A stretch of DNA of 64,000 nt from the NCBI GenBank assembly GCA_963809965.1, contig CAWELU010000013.1, forward strand, positions 1-64,000. Reading direction: 5' to 3'. This DNA is from CAIWHR01 sp963809965 (GTDB lineage: Bacteria > Pseudomonadota > Gammaproteobacteria > Burkholderiales > Casimicrobiaceae). Below, in pieces: positions 16,916 through 26,909 of this stretch (position 1 is its first letter; each line of letters opens with the position of its first letter). Both the position numbers and the translations under genes were made by a program. Under the pieces are notes generated by a model, which did no database searches, was not told the DNA's origin, and saw only the letters and a list, made by a program, of their open reading frames with translations.

Positions 16916-18211
16916 CTATGCCTTGAGGATCGCTTCCAGCCCACCCATATAGGGGCGCAACACGGCAGGCACGTCGATGCCACCGTCGGCGCGCTGGTAG
17001 TTCTCCATCACCGCGACGAGCGCGCGTCCCACCGCGAGCCCCGACCCGTTGAGCGTATGGACCAGCTCGGGCTTGCCCTGCGCGTTGCGAAAGCGCGCCT
17101 CCATCCGCCGGGCCTGGAACGCCTCGCAGTTCGAGCACGACGAGATCTCGCGGTAGGTGTTTTGCGCCGGCAGCCACACTTCCAGGTCGTAGGTCTTTGC
17201 GCTGGCAAAGCCGATATCGCCGGTGCACAGCGCCACAACGCGGTAGGGCAGCTCGAGGCGTTGCAGAATCGTTTCCGCGTGGGCGGTCATCTCTTCCAGC
17301 GCCGCGTAGGATTGGTCCGGGGCGACGATCTGAACCATCTCGACCTTGTCGAACTGGTGCTGCCGGATCATGCCTCGCGTGTCCTTGCCGTAGCTTCCCG
17401 CCTCGGAACGAAAGCAAGGCGAGTGCGCGGTGAGCTTGATCGGCAGCGCGTCCGACGGCAGGATCTCGCCACGAACGGTATTGGTGAGCGTGATCTCGGA
17501 GGTGGAGATGAGGTAGAGGGTGCCGTCGTCCCCCTCGACGCCGCCTTTCCTGACCGAAAACATGTCGGCCTCGAACTTCGGCAACTGCGTGGTCCCGACC
17601 AGCGTCTCGGCATTGACAATATAGGGCGTATAGCACTCGGTGTAGCCATGTTCGCGCGTCTGCGTGTCGAGCATGAACTGCGCAAGCGCGCGGTGCATGC
17701 GCGCGAGCCCGCCGCGCAGGAAGGAGAAACGCGCGCCCGAGAGTTTCGCCGCGGTCGCGAAATCGAGCAGGCCGAGACCTTCGCCCAGATCGGTGTGATC
17801 CTTGACCGGAAAGGCGAGCGTGCGCGGCGTCCCCCAGCGACGCAGTTCGACGTTGTCCTCGGAAGAGCTGCCGTCGGGTACGCTCGGATGCGCGAGGTTC
17901 GGAAGATTCAGCAGAAAGTCGCGCAGCGCCCGCCGCACGCGCTCGAGCTCGCTTTCCAGGCGCTTCGTCTCGTCGCCGACGCCTGCGACTTCCGCCAGCA
18001 GGGTGGATGCATCCGCGCCTTTTCCCTTGGCGACGCCGATCTGCTTCGACAATGCATTGCGCTTCGCCTGCAGATCCTGCGTGCGCGTCTGGATGGCTTT
18101 GCGCTCGCGCTCGAGCGCCTCGAATCCGGCGGCATCGAGGACGACCCCGCGCCGGGCAAGGCCACGCGTGACGGACTGTAGATCGGTGCGAAAGAGATTG
18201 ATGTCGAGCAC
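16916..18211 (-). CDS. serS: seryl-tRNA synthetase
   Basis: Class II synthetase charging tRNA-Ser and tRNA-Sec. The N-terminal coiled-coil arm (residues about 25-110, with KAIQTRTQDLQAKRNALSKQ) binds the tRNA long variable arm. Motif 2 (CFRSEAGSYGKDTRGMIRQHQF) and motif 3 (GSGLAVGRALVAVMENYQ) are intact. Length is 431 aa, as usual. The start codon is GTG at 18211 and no better ATG is near. It is the last gene of the ftsK-lolA-rarA-serS block on the minus strand. Confidence 0.97.
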   Translation of the reverse strand: MLDINLFRTDLQSVTRGLARRGVVLDAAGFEALERERKAIQTRTQDLQAKRNALSKQIGVAKGKGADASTLLAEVAGVGDETKRLESELERVRRALRDFLLNLPNLAHPSVPDGSSSEDNVELRRWGTPRTLAFPVKDHTDLGEGLGLLDFATAAKLSGARFSFLRGGLARMHRALAQFMLDTQTREHGYTECYTPYIVNAETLVGTTQLPKFEADMFSVRKGGVEGDDGTLYLISTSEITLTNTVRGEILPSDALPIKLTAHSPCFRSEAGSYGKDTRGMIRQHQFDKVEMVQIVAPDQSYAALEEMTAHAETILQRLELPYRVVALCTGDIGFASAKTYDLEVWLPAQNTYREISSCSNCEAFQARRMEARFRNAQGKPELVHTLNGSGLAVGRALVAVMENYQRADGGIDVPAVLRPYMGGLEAILKA

Positions 18212-18309
18212 GCGCGAATCTTAGCAGAGGGCTGCGAACCCCGACCCCGCGGATGGCATCAACAGAACCGATGCCAGAATCGGGCCGCGGCCGGTCCGGC
18301 GCTCGCCTT

Positions 18310-19671
18310 CTACTTCGGCGCCTTGCGATCGCGCGAACGCAGCGTTTCGAGCTTCTCGCGGATCCTGCCCTCCAATCCGCGATCGGTCGGCTCGTACCAC
18401 GAAACCTCGGACATGTGGTCGGGCAGGTAATGCTCGCCCGCCGCGTACGCACCCTCCTCGTCATGCGCATAGCGGTAGCCCTTGCCGTACCCCAGCCCCT
18501 TCATCAGTCTCGTCGGCGCATTGCGCAGGTGCATCGGCACCGGGCGCGATCCGTCCTCGGCGATGAACGCGCGCGCCCGGTTGTAGGCGACGTACACGGC
18601 GTTCGACTTCGGTGCGCACGCCAGATAGATCACGGCCTCGGCGAGGGCGAGCTCGCCCTCGGGCGTGCCGAGCCGCTCGTAGGTTTCGACGGCCGCGATC
18701 GCCAGCGACAGCGCGCGCGGATCGGCGAGTCCGATATCCTCGGTCGCCATGCGCATCATGCGCCGGCCGACATAGAGTGGATCGGCGCCGCCGTCGAGCA
18801 TCCTGCACATCCAGTAGAGCGCCGCATCGGGGTCCGAGCCGCGCACCGACTTGTGCAGCGCCGAGATCTGGTCGTAGAACGCTTCGCCACCCTTGTCGAA
18901 ACGGCGGAGCGAGCGCGCGATGGTCGCCTCGACGAAGGGCACGTCGATCGGCGCCTCCCGATGTCCGCCCGCAGCCGTCGCGAGGTACTCGACCAGGTTG
19001 ATGAGCCGGCGGCCGTCGCCGTCCGCGTAGGCAATCAGCGTCTCGCGGGCCCGGGCCTCCACGAGGGCGCCAGGCATTGCGACCGCGAGGGCGCGCTCGA
19101 GAAGCTCCGCCAACTCCTCCGGCGACAACGGTTCCAGCACGTATACCGCCGCGCGCGACAGCAGCGCTCCGATCACTTCGAACGACGGATTTTCGGTGGT
19201 CGCCCCGATGAACGTGACCAAACCCTGCTCGACGAACGGCAGGAAAGCATCCTGCTGCGCCTTGTTGAAGCGGTGCACCTCGTCGACGAAAAGGATCGTG
19301 TGGCGGCCCGATTGGGCGAGCGTCGCCTCGGCGCGGGCGATCGCGTCCCTAATGTCCTTCACTCCGGAAAGCACAGCGGAGAGGGCGATGAAATCGGCGC
19401 TGAACGCGTCCGCCATCAGCCGGGCAAGCGTGGTCTTCCCGACGCCCGGCGGCCCCCACAGGATCATCGAATGCGGCTTGCGCGATGCAAACGCAACGGC
19501 CAGGGGTTTGCCCGGCGCGAGCAGGTGCCGTTGCCCGATCACGTCCGCGATCGCTTTCGGGCGCAGCCGTTCGGCGAGTGGCGTAGCGGGGTTCGCGGTG
19601 GCGAAGAGGTCGGTCACGAAGAGGTTTGCGCGAGGCTCGCACCGCGGCGTAGATTCGGCATTATCGGCCAT
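18310..19671 (-). CDS. rarA: replication-associated recombination protein RarA (MgsA) AAA ATPase
   Basis: RarA acts on stalled replication forks and is related to clamp-loader ATPases. Visible are PLAERLRPKAIADVIGQRH, Walker A GPPGVGKTT, Walker B LFVDEVHRFNKAQQDAFLP, sensor 1 IGATTENPSFEV, and the C-terminal tetramerisation part with RGSDPDAALYWMCRMLDGG. Length is 453 aa from the ATG at 19671. A longer reading from the ATG at 19686 would overlap the first bases of the divergent DUF1499 gene, so the shorter start is preferred. No frame break. Confidence 0.94.
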   Translation of the reverse strand: MADNAESTPRCEPRANLFVTDLFATANPATPLAERLRPKAIADVIGQRHLLAPGKPLAVAFASRKPHSMILWGPPGVGKTTLARLMADAFSADFIALSAVLSGVKDIRDAIARAEATLAQSGRHTILFVDEVHRFNKAQQDAFLPFVEQGLVTFIGATTENPSFEVIGALLSRAAVYVLEPLSPEELAELLERALAVAMPGALVEARARETLIAYADGDGRRLINLVEYLATAAGGHREAPIDVPFVEATIARSLRRFDKGGEAFYDQISALHKSVRGSDPDAALYWMCRMLDGGADPLYVGRRMMRMATEDIGLADPRALSLAIAAVETYERLGTPEGELALAEAVIYLACAPKSNAVYVAYNRARAFIAEDGSRPVPMHLRNAPTRLMKGLGYGKGYRYAHDEEGAYAAGEHYLPDHMSEVSWYEPTDRGLEGRIREKLETLRSRDRKAPK

Positions 19672-19684
19672 ATCGGAGACGTTC

Positions 19685-20395
19685 ATGAACGCAGCATGGC
19701 TCCTGTTGCTGCTCGCGCTGGTCAACGCAGCGGCACTCGCCCTGTCCGGTCTCGGGACCCGGTTCGCGCTATGGGATTACCGCACGGGATTGCAGATTCT
19801 GCGCGTCAGCGGCATCGCGGCGCTCGCGCTCGCGGCGCTTGCGATCGTCGTGTTGATCTTCCCCCGCCTTCGGGACCGAGGTGCCGCCAGCGCCCTGGCC
19901 GCGTTGGTGGTCAGTCTTTGCGCCCTCGCTCTGCCGCTGCAATGGATACAGCAAGCTCGTAGCGTGCCCGCGATCAACGACATCACCACCGATACGGCGG
20001 ATCCGCCGGCTTTTGTGGCGATCCTTCCGCAGCGCGCGGGCGCTCCGGTTCCCGCCTCCTATCCCGGCGGTACGGTCGCGCGGGCGCAGCGCGAAGCCTA
20101 TCCCGACATCGTGCCGCTCATGCTGCGCGTCCCGACCGCGGTTGCGTTCGCGAAGGCCGAGGAAGTCGCGCGTACGGCGGGATGGGAGCTCGTCGCGGCC
20201 GACCCCGCGTCAGGTCGCATCGAAGCGACGGCGACGACGACCTGGTTCGGCTTCAAGGACGACATCGTCGTCCGGATCCGGCCGGCGCCCGGCGGCAGCC
20301 GGATCGACGTCCGCTCGGTGTCCCGCGTCGGCAAGAGCGACCTCGGGACCAACGCGAAGCGGGTTCGCGCCTATCTTGCCCAACTCGGTACTTAG
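19685..20395 (+). CDS. DUF1499 family membrane protein
   Basis: The 236-residue product begins MNAAWLLLLLALVNAAALAL and has three hydrophobic segments in the first 90 residues, then a soluble domain with the DUF1499 features EVARTAGWELVAADPASGRIEATA, TTWFGFKDDIVVRIRP and GSRIDVRSVSRVGKSDLG. The function is unknown; DUF1499 proteins are common in Proteobacteria. A CGGAGA ribosome site precedes the ATG. It lies head-to-head with rarA, 13 bp from the preferred rarA start, and its 3' end converges on lolA. It interrupts the otherwise same-strand ftsK-lolA-rarA-serS order. Confidence 0.83.
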   Translation: MNAAWLLLLLALVNAAALALSGLGTRFALWDYRTGLQILRVSGIAALALAALAIVVLIFPRLRDRGAASALAALVVSLCALALPLQWIQQARSVPAINDITTDTADPPAFVAILPQRAGAPVPASYPGGTVARAQREAYPDIVPLMLRVPTAVAFAKAEEVARTAGWELVAADPASGRIEATATTTWFGFKDDIVVRIRPAPGGSRIDVRSVSRVGKSDLGTNAKRVRAYLAQLGT

Positions 20396-20443
20396 CCGAC
20401 CCCTGCGCGGATGCGACGAGCCTGGTCGCCGAGGTGACCACCG

Positions 20444-21073
20444 CTACTCGCCAACGACGTCGGCGCCCTTCGGCGGAACGAAGCTGAACTGCGCCCGATC
20501 GAGCGCGGGATTGCGCTCGAAGCCGACGAACGTCAGCACGGTGAGGTTGCCGAAAAGATCCGTCAACTCCATCGCGCGGGGCAGGTTGTCACGGAAGCCG
20601 ATCCGCACCCGCTCGAAGCCGGCATCGGCCGACTTCGGCTTCGCGGCGACGTACTCGAGCCCGTCGAGGATGCCGCCATCGGTGAGCTCGAAGTCGCGCT
20701 CCAGCGCATTGTCGCCGGCGAGCAGCGCGGCGGGGCTCTGGCCGAGCGCGAGATCGAGTTTGCGCACGATCACCTGGTTCAAATCGCGGTCGTAGATCCA
20801 CAGCTTCGCCCCATCGCCGACAATGAGCTGCTGGTACGGTTGCTCGTAGGCCCAGCGGAACTTTCCCGGACGCAGAAACGTGAAGGTGCCGGATGCCTCG
20901 CGCACCGACCGCTGGCCCTTCGCCGAAACTACCTGCCGGAATTCGGCCTTCCCGGTCTTCGCCCCGTCGACAAAAGCCTTCAGTTGCTCGAGCCCGGTTG
21001 CGCTTGCGGCCCCCGTCCGGGTCACGGCCACGACTGCGGCGACGGCCAGCCACTTGGCTTTCAGCGGGTTCAC
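20444..21073 (-). CDS. lolA: outer-membrane lipoprotein carrier protein LolA
   Basis: LolA ferries lipoproteins through the periplasm from LolCDE to LolB. The 209-residue product begins at GTG 21073 (VNPLKAKWLAVAAVVAV), a signal peptide ending near ASA. The mature part has LEQLKAFVDGAKTGKAEFRQ, GTFTFLRPGKFRWAYEQPYQQ, DGAKLWIYDRDLNQV and RAMELTDLFGN, all typical. The start overlaps the ftsK stop by 4 bp (GTGA), so the two genes are translationally coupled. Because of a break in ftsK, the raw translation fuses ftsK and lolA into one frame; they are two genes. Confidence 0.95.
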   Translation of the reverse strand: MNPLKAKWLAVAAVVAVTRTGAASATGLEQLKAFVDGAKTGKAEFRQVVSAKGQRSVREASGTFTFLRPGKFRWAYEQPYQQLIVGDGAKLWIYDRDLNQVIVRKLDLALGQSPAALLAGDNALERDFELTDGGILDGLEYVAAKPKSADAGFERVRIGFRDNLPRAMELTDLFGNLTVLTFVGFERNPALDRAQFSFVPPKGADVVGE

Positions 21074-23389
21074 GCCTCGCCCTTGGCCGCCGGCATGAGC
21101 ACCTCGCGATTGCCGTTGGACTGCATCGGGGAAACGAGTCCCGCGCGCTCCATCTGCTCGATCAGTCGCGCCGCGCGGTTGTAGCCGATGCGCAGGTGCC
21201 GTTGCACGAGCGAGATCGACGGGCGGCGCGTCTGCAGCACGATAGCCACCGCCTGATCGTACATCGGATCGGATTCGGCGTCGGGGCCTTCGATTCCGGG
21301 CGACTCCTCGCCGTTGCCGCTGGCGGTGCCATCGAGGATGCCGTCGAGGTATTGCGGCCTGCCCTGCGCTTTCAGGTGCTCGACGACCTTGTGCACCTCG
21401 CCGTCCGACACGAACGCGCCGTGCACGCGCAACGGATAGCCGACCCCCGGCGGCTGGAACAGCATGTCGCCTTGCCCCAGCAGCGTCTCCGCGCCCATAT
21501 GGTCGAGGATCGTGCGCGAATCGACCTTGCTCGCGACCTGGAACGCGATCCGCGACGGGATGTTCGCCTTGATGAGACCCGTGATCACGTCCACGCTCGG
21601 CCGTTGCGTCGCGAGGATCAGGTGGATGCCCGACGCGCGGGCCTTCTGCGCGATGCGCGCGATCAGCTCCTCGATCTTCTTGCCGGTGACCATCATCAGG
21701 TCGGCGAGCTCGTCGATCACGACGACGATGTAGGGCATCTCCTCGATCGGCTCCGGGTTGTCGGGCGTGAGCGTGAACGGATTGGTGAGCGGCTTGCCCG
21801 CCTTCTTCGCCTCGACCGACCTTGGCGTTGTAGCCGGACAGGTTGCGCACGCCGAGCGTGGACATCAGCCGGTAGCGGCGCTCCATCTCCCCGACGCACC
21901 AGTTCAATGCGTTGCCGGCGAGCTTCATGTCGGTCACCACCGGCGCGAGCAGATGCGGAATCCCCTCGTAGACCGAGAGCTCCAGCATCTTCGGGTCGAC
22001 CAGCACGAGCCGAACCTGCTTCGGCTCCGCCTTGTAGAGCAACGACAGGATCATCGCGTTGACGGCGACCGACTTGCCGGAACCCGTGGTGCCGGCGACG
22101 AGCAGGTGCGGCATGCGCGCGAGATCGGCAATGACCGGCTTGCCCGCGATGTCCTTGCCAAGGGCGAGTGTCAGCGCACTCGCATTGTCGTTGTACGTGG
22201 CCGAGGAGAGGATCTCGGTCAGCTTGACGATCTGTCGTTTCGCGTTGGGCAACTCGAGGCCCATGCACGACTTGCCGGGGATCGTCTCCACGACGCGGAT
22301 CGACACCACCGACAGCGCGCGCGCCAGATCCTTCATGAGGTTGACGATCTGCGCGCCCTTCACGCCGACAGCCGGCTCGATCTCGTAGCGCGTGATGACG
22401 GGGCCGGGATACGCAGCCAGCACCCGAACCGCGACGCCGAAATCGGCGAGCTTGCGCTCGATCAAGCGCGACGTGAATTCGAGCGTTTCCGAGCTGACCG
22501 CTTCCTGCGTCGACGGCGGATCGTCGAGGAGTGCGAGCGGCGGCAACGGCGAATCCGGCATGTCGACGAACAACGGCCGCTGCTTCTCCTTGACGACGCG
22601 TTCGGATTTCGGGACCTCGACCAATGCCGGCACGACGACCACCGGTTCGCGCTCTGCGGTTTCGTGCTTCGCCTGCACGATCGCCTCGCGCTCGGCGAAG
22701 GCCTGCTCGCCGAGCTTGCGGTCCTCGCGCTCCTCTGCGCGGCGGCGTAGCCGCGTCAGCATCCCTTCGATGCCGCCGCCGACGCGCTCCATCAGCCGCA
22801 ACCAGGACATGCCCGAAAACAGCGAAAATCCGACCGCGAACAGAGCGAGCAGGACGAGCGTGGCGCCATTGAAGCCGAGGAGCCTGGAAAGGCCGCGTCC
22901 GAGAGCCTCGCCCAATGCACCTCCTGGTGCCAGCGGCAGCGTCGCCGGCAGCGTGTACAGGCGCAATGCCTCGATCGCAGCGCTGGTGACGAGCACGAGG
23001 CCGAAGCCGACGATGCCCAGTCCCAGCGGATGATCGGTCGCGAGCTCCGGATGCCCGATGCGGCGATAGCCCGCAACCACCAGCACCAGACCGCCGACCA
23101 CCCACCACCACGCGGAAAATCCGAACAGGTACAAGAGCAGGTCGGCGAGCCACGCCCCGGCAACGCCTCCCTTGTTCGCGATCGGCGCTCCGGTCCCGGA
23201 GAACGACCAACCGGGATCGGTCCGCGCATAGGTCGCGAGGATCAATGCGAGCCAGACGAACCCCGCAACGACCAGCAACCACCACGATTCGCGGACCAGG
23301 CGCGCGAACCTTGGAGAAAGGCCGTGCTCGGAGGCAGGACCGGTCCCCAGTCCACGCCGGGATTTCGCGTCTTTCTGTTGTAAAAACAT
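21070..23389 (-). CDS. ftsK: DNA translocase FtsK, one frameshift
   Basis: FtsK anchors at the septum and pumps DNA to resolve chromosome dimers. Four hydrophobic segments occupy about residues 35-190, followed by a short charged linker. The alpha/beta/RecA-like motor has GPVITRYEIEPAVGVKG, Walker A AGTTGSGKSVAVN, VDPKMLELSVYEGIPHL and VVIDELADLMM. The gamma winged-helix domain (SISLVQRHLRIGYNRAARLIEQMERAG) ends the protein. One break near 21825 falls in the NLSGYNAKV region. Restored length is about 770 aa. The ATG at 23389 is preceded by a perfect TATAAT. Confidence 0.95.
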
Positions 23390-23418
23390 CTATTTGCCGC
23401 GTGTACTTCGTGCGACGG

Positions 23419-23424
23419 ATTATA
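23419..23424 (-). promoter_or_regulatory. -10 element upstream of ftsK
   Basis: TATAAT on the minus strand lies about 30 bp before the ftsK ATG. No clear -35 word stands at 16-18 bp, so only the -10 is supported. Confidence 0.42.
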
Positions 23425-23551
23425 CAACAACGATCGCGACAAATGTGGCTGCGTACCCAGGCACCGATCGCGCGAATCGTCGAGGACGCTGGAACGGCGG
23501 CTGGACTTTCGCGATCAAGTAGAATCGATCGCTTTGTGAAGCGAGAGACAC

Positions 23552-24505
23552 ATGACCACCAAGCACGCCCGCCTGCTGATCCTCGGTTCCGGACCGGCCG
23601 GCTACACCGCCGCAGTATACGCTGCGCGTGCGAACCTGAAGCCGATGCTGATCACCGGCCTCGCGCAAGGCGGACAGCTGATGACGACCACCGACGTCGA
23701 CAACTGGCCAGCCGACGCGGACGGCGTCCAGGGTCCGGATCTGATGGCGCGCTTCCAGCGGCACGCGGAGCGCTTCGCCACCGAGATCGTTTTCGACCAC
23801 ATACACACGGCCCGTCTGGACAAGCGTCCGCTGCGCCTGGTGGGCGATGCCGGCGAGTACACCTGTGCTGCGCTGATCGTCGCCACCGGCGCGTCGGCAC
23901 GCTATCTCGGACTGCCTTCGGAACAGACGTTCATGGGCAAGGGTGTTTCGGCGTGCGCGACCTGCGACGGTTTTTTCTACAAGGAGCAGGACGTCGTGGT
24001 CGTCGGCGGTGGCAACACCGCGGTCGAGGAAGCGCTGTATCTTTCCAACATCGCACGGGCCGTCACCGTGATCCACCGCCGCGATCGTTTCCGCGCGGAA
24101 GCGATCCTGATCGACCGGCTGATGGCGAAGGCGAACAACGGCGGCAACGTGCGGGTGCTGTGGAATCACACGCTCGATGCGGTGCTCGGCGATGACAGCG
24201 GAGCGACCGGGGTACGCGTCAAGGACGTGCGGACCGGCGCGACGCAGGACCTGGCGGTCACGGGAATATTCATCGCGATCGGCCATACGCCGAATACCGG
24301 CATCTTCGACGGCCAGCTCGAGATGGCGGGCGGCTACATCAAGGTGAGGGGCGGCAGCGACGGCAACGCGACGGCGACGAGTGTTCCCGGCGTTTTCGCC
24401 GCGGGCGATGTCGCCGACCATGTCTATCGACAGGCCGTGACGTCGGCGGCAACAGGCTGCATGGCGGCGCTCGACGCCGAAGCGTATCTGGAAGGGCACG
24501 GCTGA
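23552..24505 (+). CDS. trxB: thioredoxin-disulfide reductase
   Basis: This flavoenzyme transfers electrons from NADPH to thioredoxin in the cytoplasm. FAD-binding GSGPAGYTAAVYAARA (residues 12-27), the redox-active CATC (135-138), the NADPH motif VVGGGNTAVEEALYLS, and the FAD motif GVFAAGDVADHVYRQAVTSAATG are all intact. Length is 317 aa, as usual. A GAGAG site precedes the ATG. It is divergent from ftsK, an arrangement common in Betaproteobacteria. Confidence 0.96.
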   Translation: MTTKHARLLILGSGPAGYTAAVYAARANLKPMLITGLAQGGQLMTTTDVDNWPADADGVQGPDLMARFQRHAERFATEIVFDHIHTARLDKRPLRLVGDAGEYTCAALIVATGASARYLGLPSEQTFMGKGVSACATCDGFFYKEQDVVVVGGGNTAVEEALYLSNIARAVTVIHRRDRFRAEAILIDRLMAKANNGGNVRVLWNHTLDAVLGDDSGATGVRVKDVRTGATQDLAVTGIFIAIGHTPNTGIFDGQLEMAGGYIKVRGGSDGNATATSVPGVFAAGDVADHVYRQAVTSAATGCMAALDAEAYLEGHG

Positions 24506-24550
24506 CCGGATCGCGCGGGGCATTTGCAGAGCGCGGCGGATCGTCGAGCG

Positions 24551-25300
24551 ATGGCCAAGCTTTCCGAGCTGAAGGACCTCGTTGCGAAAGCGCGTGCGGC
24601 GGCGGTAACGACGCCGGCGTCGTCGCCACGCGCCACCCGCAAGCATGGGACGGATAGCGTTCCGGCCACCGACCCACCTGAGTCCGTCGATCCGTCCCCC
24701 ATCGTACCCGCCCGGAACCGCGGCCCTTCCGCAACCAAGCGCGCGGTGGCCGCGTCCAAGCACGTCGACGGCGACATCGATCTTGCGTCGGCGTTCGCGG
24801 ACGTAGCGCCGCTACCCGCTTCCCGCAAGGTCGCGCACGCGCCACCCCGGCCCGCGCCCGTTCCGCGGCAGCGCATCGCCGACGCCGAGGATGCGCTCGC
24901 CGCGTCGAAATACGGCGCGGAACCGGCGCCGGAGCACTGGGAAATCGGGCAGGAGCTCGAGGCCGAGCAGACATTCCTGCGGCGCGGGCTTCCGTCGGAT
25001 GTGCTGTCGAAGCTGCGGCGCGGCCACTGGGCCGTGCAGGGTGAGCTCGATCTGCACGGAAGGACGACGATCGAAGCACGCGACGAGCTCGCCGATTTCC
25101 TGCTCGCCGCGCGGCAGCGCGGCGCGCGCTGCGTGCGGGTGATCCACGGCAAGGGACTCACCTCCCCGCGGAAGGAACCGGTGCTCAAGGGCAAGGTTCG
25201 CAAATGGCTGGCGCACTGGGACGACGTGCTCGCCTATTGCGAAGCGCCGCCGCATGCGGGTGGCGGCGGCGCCGTGCTTGTACTGCTGCGGGGGAAATAG
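24551..25300 (+). CDS. Smr-domain protein (SmrA-like)
   Basis: The C-terminal 90 residues are a MutS2-type Smr domain with GELDLHGRTTIEARDELADF, VRVIHGKGLTS and LKGKVRKWLAHW. These domains act as nucleases on branched DNA or on mRNA at stalled ribosomes. The N-terminal 110 residues are a Pro/Ala-rich, low-complexity region and then AEDALAASKYG.. as in betaproteobacterial Smr proteins. I chose the ATG at 24551 (MAKLSELKDLVAKAR) because that is the usual opening. It follows trxB by 45 bp and is probably co-transcribed. Confidence 0.87.
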   Translation: MAKLSELKDLVAKARAAAVTTPASSPRATRKHGTDSVPATDPPESVDPSPIVPARNRGPSATKRAVAASKHVDGDIDLASAFADVAPLPASRKVAHAPPRPAPVPRQRIADAEDALAASKYGAEPAPEHWEIGQELEAEQTFLRRGLPSDVLSKLRRGHWAVQGELDLHGRTTIEARDELADFLLAARQRGARCVRVIHGKGLTSPRKEPVLKGKVRKWLAHWDDVLAYCEAPPHAGGGGAVLVLLRGK

Positions 25301-25339
25301 GTCGGATGCGGCGGTCGTGGCGCGCCCATAGGCGGCCCG

Positions 25340-25847
25340 TCAGGTGCCCGCCGCGGACGCCTCGCCGGATGGGCGCCGCCGCATCAGGTTCATCGCCTTG
25401 AAGCTCATTACCACCTCGTCGCGCTGATTCAGCGTTTCGATCAAGGTCCGGATGAGTCCGCGATCCTGCTTCGAGCGCGACGGGCGTTGCCTCGAGCACC
25501 GTGATGCGGACGTGCAGGACGTCGCCCGGACGCAGAGGCTTCAGCCAGCGCAACTCGTCGACGCCGGGCGAGACCAGCGCGGCGACGTGCGACAGGTAAC
25601 GTTCGACCAGCACCCGCATGACGACGGCGGTCGTGTGCCAGCCGCTCGCGATCAGGCCGCCGAACGGACCGGCTGCCGCCGCACGCCGATCGACGTGGAT
25701 CGGTTGCGGATCGTAGCGGACGGCGAACTCCACGATCTCCTCTTCGTTGATCTGGATCGGGCCATAGACGCATTCGGATCCCGGCCGGTAATCCTCGAAG
25801 TAGCGGTGGGTGACCGGAACTGGAAGATCGCACACGTGGATCGTCAT
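25340..25847 (-). CDS. MaoC-like (R)-hydratase / dehydratase, frameshifted
   Basis: MaoC-family hotdog proteins hydrate 2-enoyl-CoA or related thioesters. YFEDYRPGSECVYGPIQINEEEIVEFAVRYDPQPIHVD carries the catalytic Asp and His (YDPQPIHVD); GGLIASGWHT and LRWLKPLRPGDVLHVRITV follow. One break near 25480 shifts the C-terminus; the correct tail is LNQRDEVVMSFKAMNLMRRR. The restored length is about 168 aa. It ends 40 bp from the convergent Smr gene. The 246 bp upstream to the nitrilase gene contain no clear gene. The pathway is not evident. Confidence 0.85.
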
Positions 25848-26093
25848 CGCCGGCCCCCGTTGTGCGGTCAATCGTTGTGCCCCACGCTTGCAACCAAGGC
25901 TGCAGCGCCGCCCCCGTGGAGCGGCGATCGCCAAGCGGCGAGGGGCCCCGCGCCTGTCTTTGCGCGGGGATCGACGCCAAGGCGAATCGCCGCATCGGCC
26001 GACACTTCGGCATAGCGTTCATCGTCAAGCTCTCAGGAGGCCGAACGCAATTCGCGCCTTGGGATGGCCTGGCGGCGCTCATCGGCCTACGCC

Positions 26094-26909
26094 TCACAGC
26101 ACGCGATGCTTCAGTGCCGGCAACTGCGCCCGCACTTCGGCCAGCCGAACCGGATCGATGTCGCCCGCCACGACGCCCGCACCTTCCGCGTGTTCGGCCA
26201 CCACGAGCCCCCACGGATCCACCAGCAGCGAGTGTCCGAACGTACGCCGACCGTTCGGGTGCAGGCCGCCCTGTGCCGCCGCAAGGACGTAGCACTGGTT
26301 CTCCACCGCGCGCGCGCGCAGCAGCAGGTGCCAATGCGCGGCACCGGTCGTCGCCGTAAACGCCGCGGGTACGAGAATCAGCGCAAGGTCGCCCATGCCG
26401 CGATAGAGCTCGGGAAAGCGCAAATCGTAGCAGACCGACAAGCCGACCCGCCCGCACGGCAAGCCGATCGCCGCCGGGGTCGTTCCCGGCTCGATCGTTC
26501 TTCCCTCGTCGTACTGCTCATCGCCGCGCGCGAACGCGAACAGATGGATCTTGTCGTAACGCGCGACGCGTGTCCCGTCCGGGCCGTAGACCAGGCAGGC
26601 GCTGCGCACGCGTTTCGCGTCGCCGCAGGCGAGCGGCACGGTGCCGCCGACGAGCCAAATGCCGTGCGCGCGTGCAAGCCGGGCGAGGAATGATTGCTGC
26701 GGGCCATCGCCGTCGATTTCACGCACCGCCACCTTGTCCGTAGCACGCGCGCCGAAGATGCCGAAGTACTCGGGCAGCACAACCAGGCGCGCGCCGCCGG
26801 CCGCGGCCTCGGCAATCAACGGCTCGGCGGCACCGAGATTGGCCGCAACGTCGTCGCCCGAGACCAATTGCACGGCGGCGACGCGGAACATGTTCGTCGC
26901 GTTCGTCAC
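26094..26909 (-). CDS. nitrilase-superfamily amidase (Nit1/omega-amidase-like)
   Basis: Carbon-nitrogen hydrolase with the Glu-Lys-Cys triad. The Glu lies in VVLPEYFGIFG (near residue 47), the Lys in RYDKIHLFAF, and the Cys in LSVCYDLRFPELYR. The WHLLLRARAVENQCYVLAAAQ and GHSLLVDPWG segments place it near Nit1, the enzyme that cleaves deaminated glutathione, a metabolite-repair role. Length is 271 aa. The start is GTG at 26909, overlapping the YhdP-like stop by 4 bp; ATG at 26891 is an alternative. This gene follows the YhdP gene in many Betaproteobacteria. Confidence 0.88.
   Translation of the reverse strand: MTNATNMFRVAAVQLVSGDDVAANLGAAEPLIAEAAAGGARLVVLPEYFGIFGARATDKVAVREIDGDGPQQSFLARLARAHGIWLVGGTVPLACGDAKRVRSACLVYGPDGTRVARYDKIHLFAFARGDEQYDEGRTIEPGTTPAAIGLPCGRVGLSVCYDLRFPELYRGMGDLALILVPAAFTATTGAAHWHLLLRARAVENQCYVLAAAQGGLHPNGRRTFGHSLLVDPWGLVVAEHAEGAGVVAGDIDPVRLAEVRAQLPALKHRVL

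Noticed and set aside
20444..23389. A 981-residue FtsK-LolA fusion protein
   Set aside because: The fused frame arises from an indel near 21825. Both genes have their own signals: the LolA signal peptide, a GTGA overlap and the complete FtsK gamma domain in the other frame.
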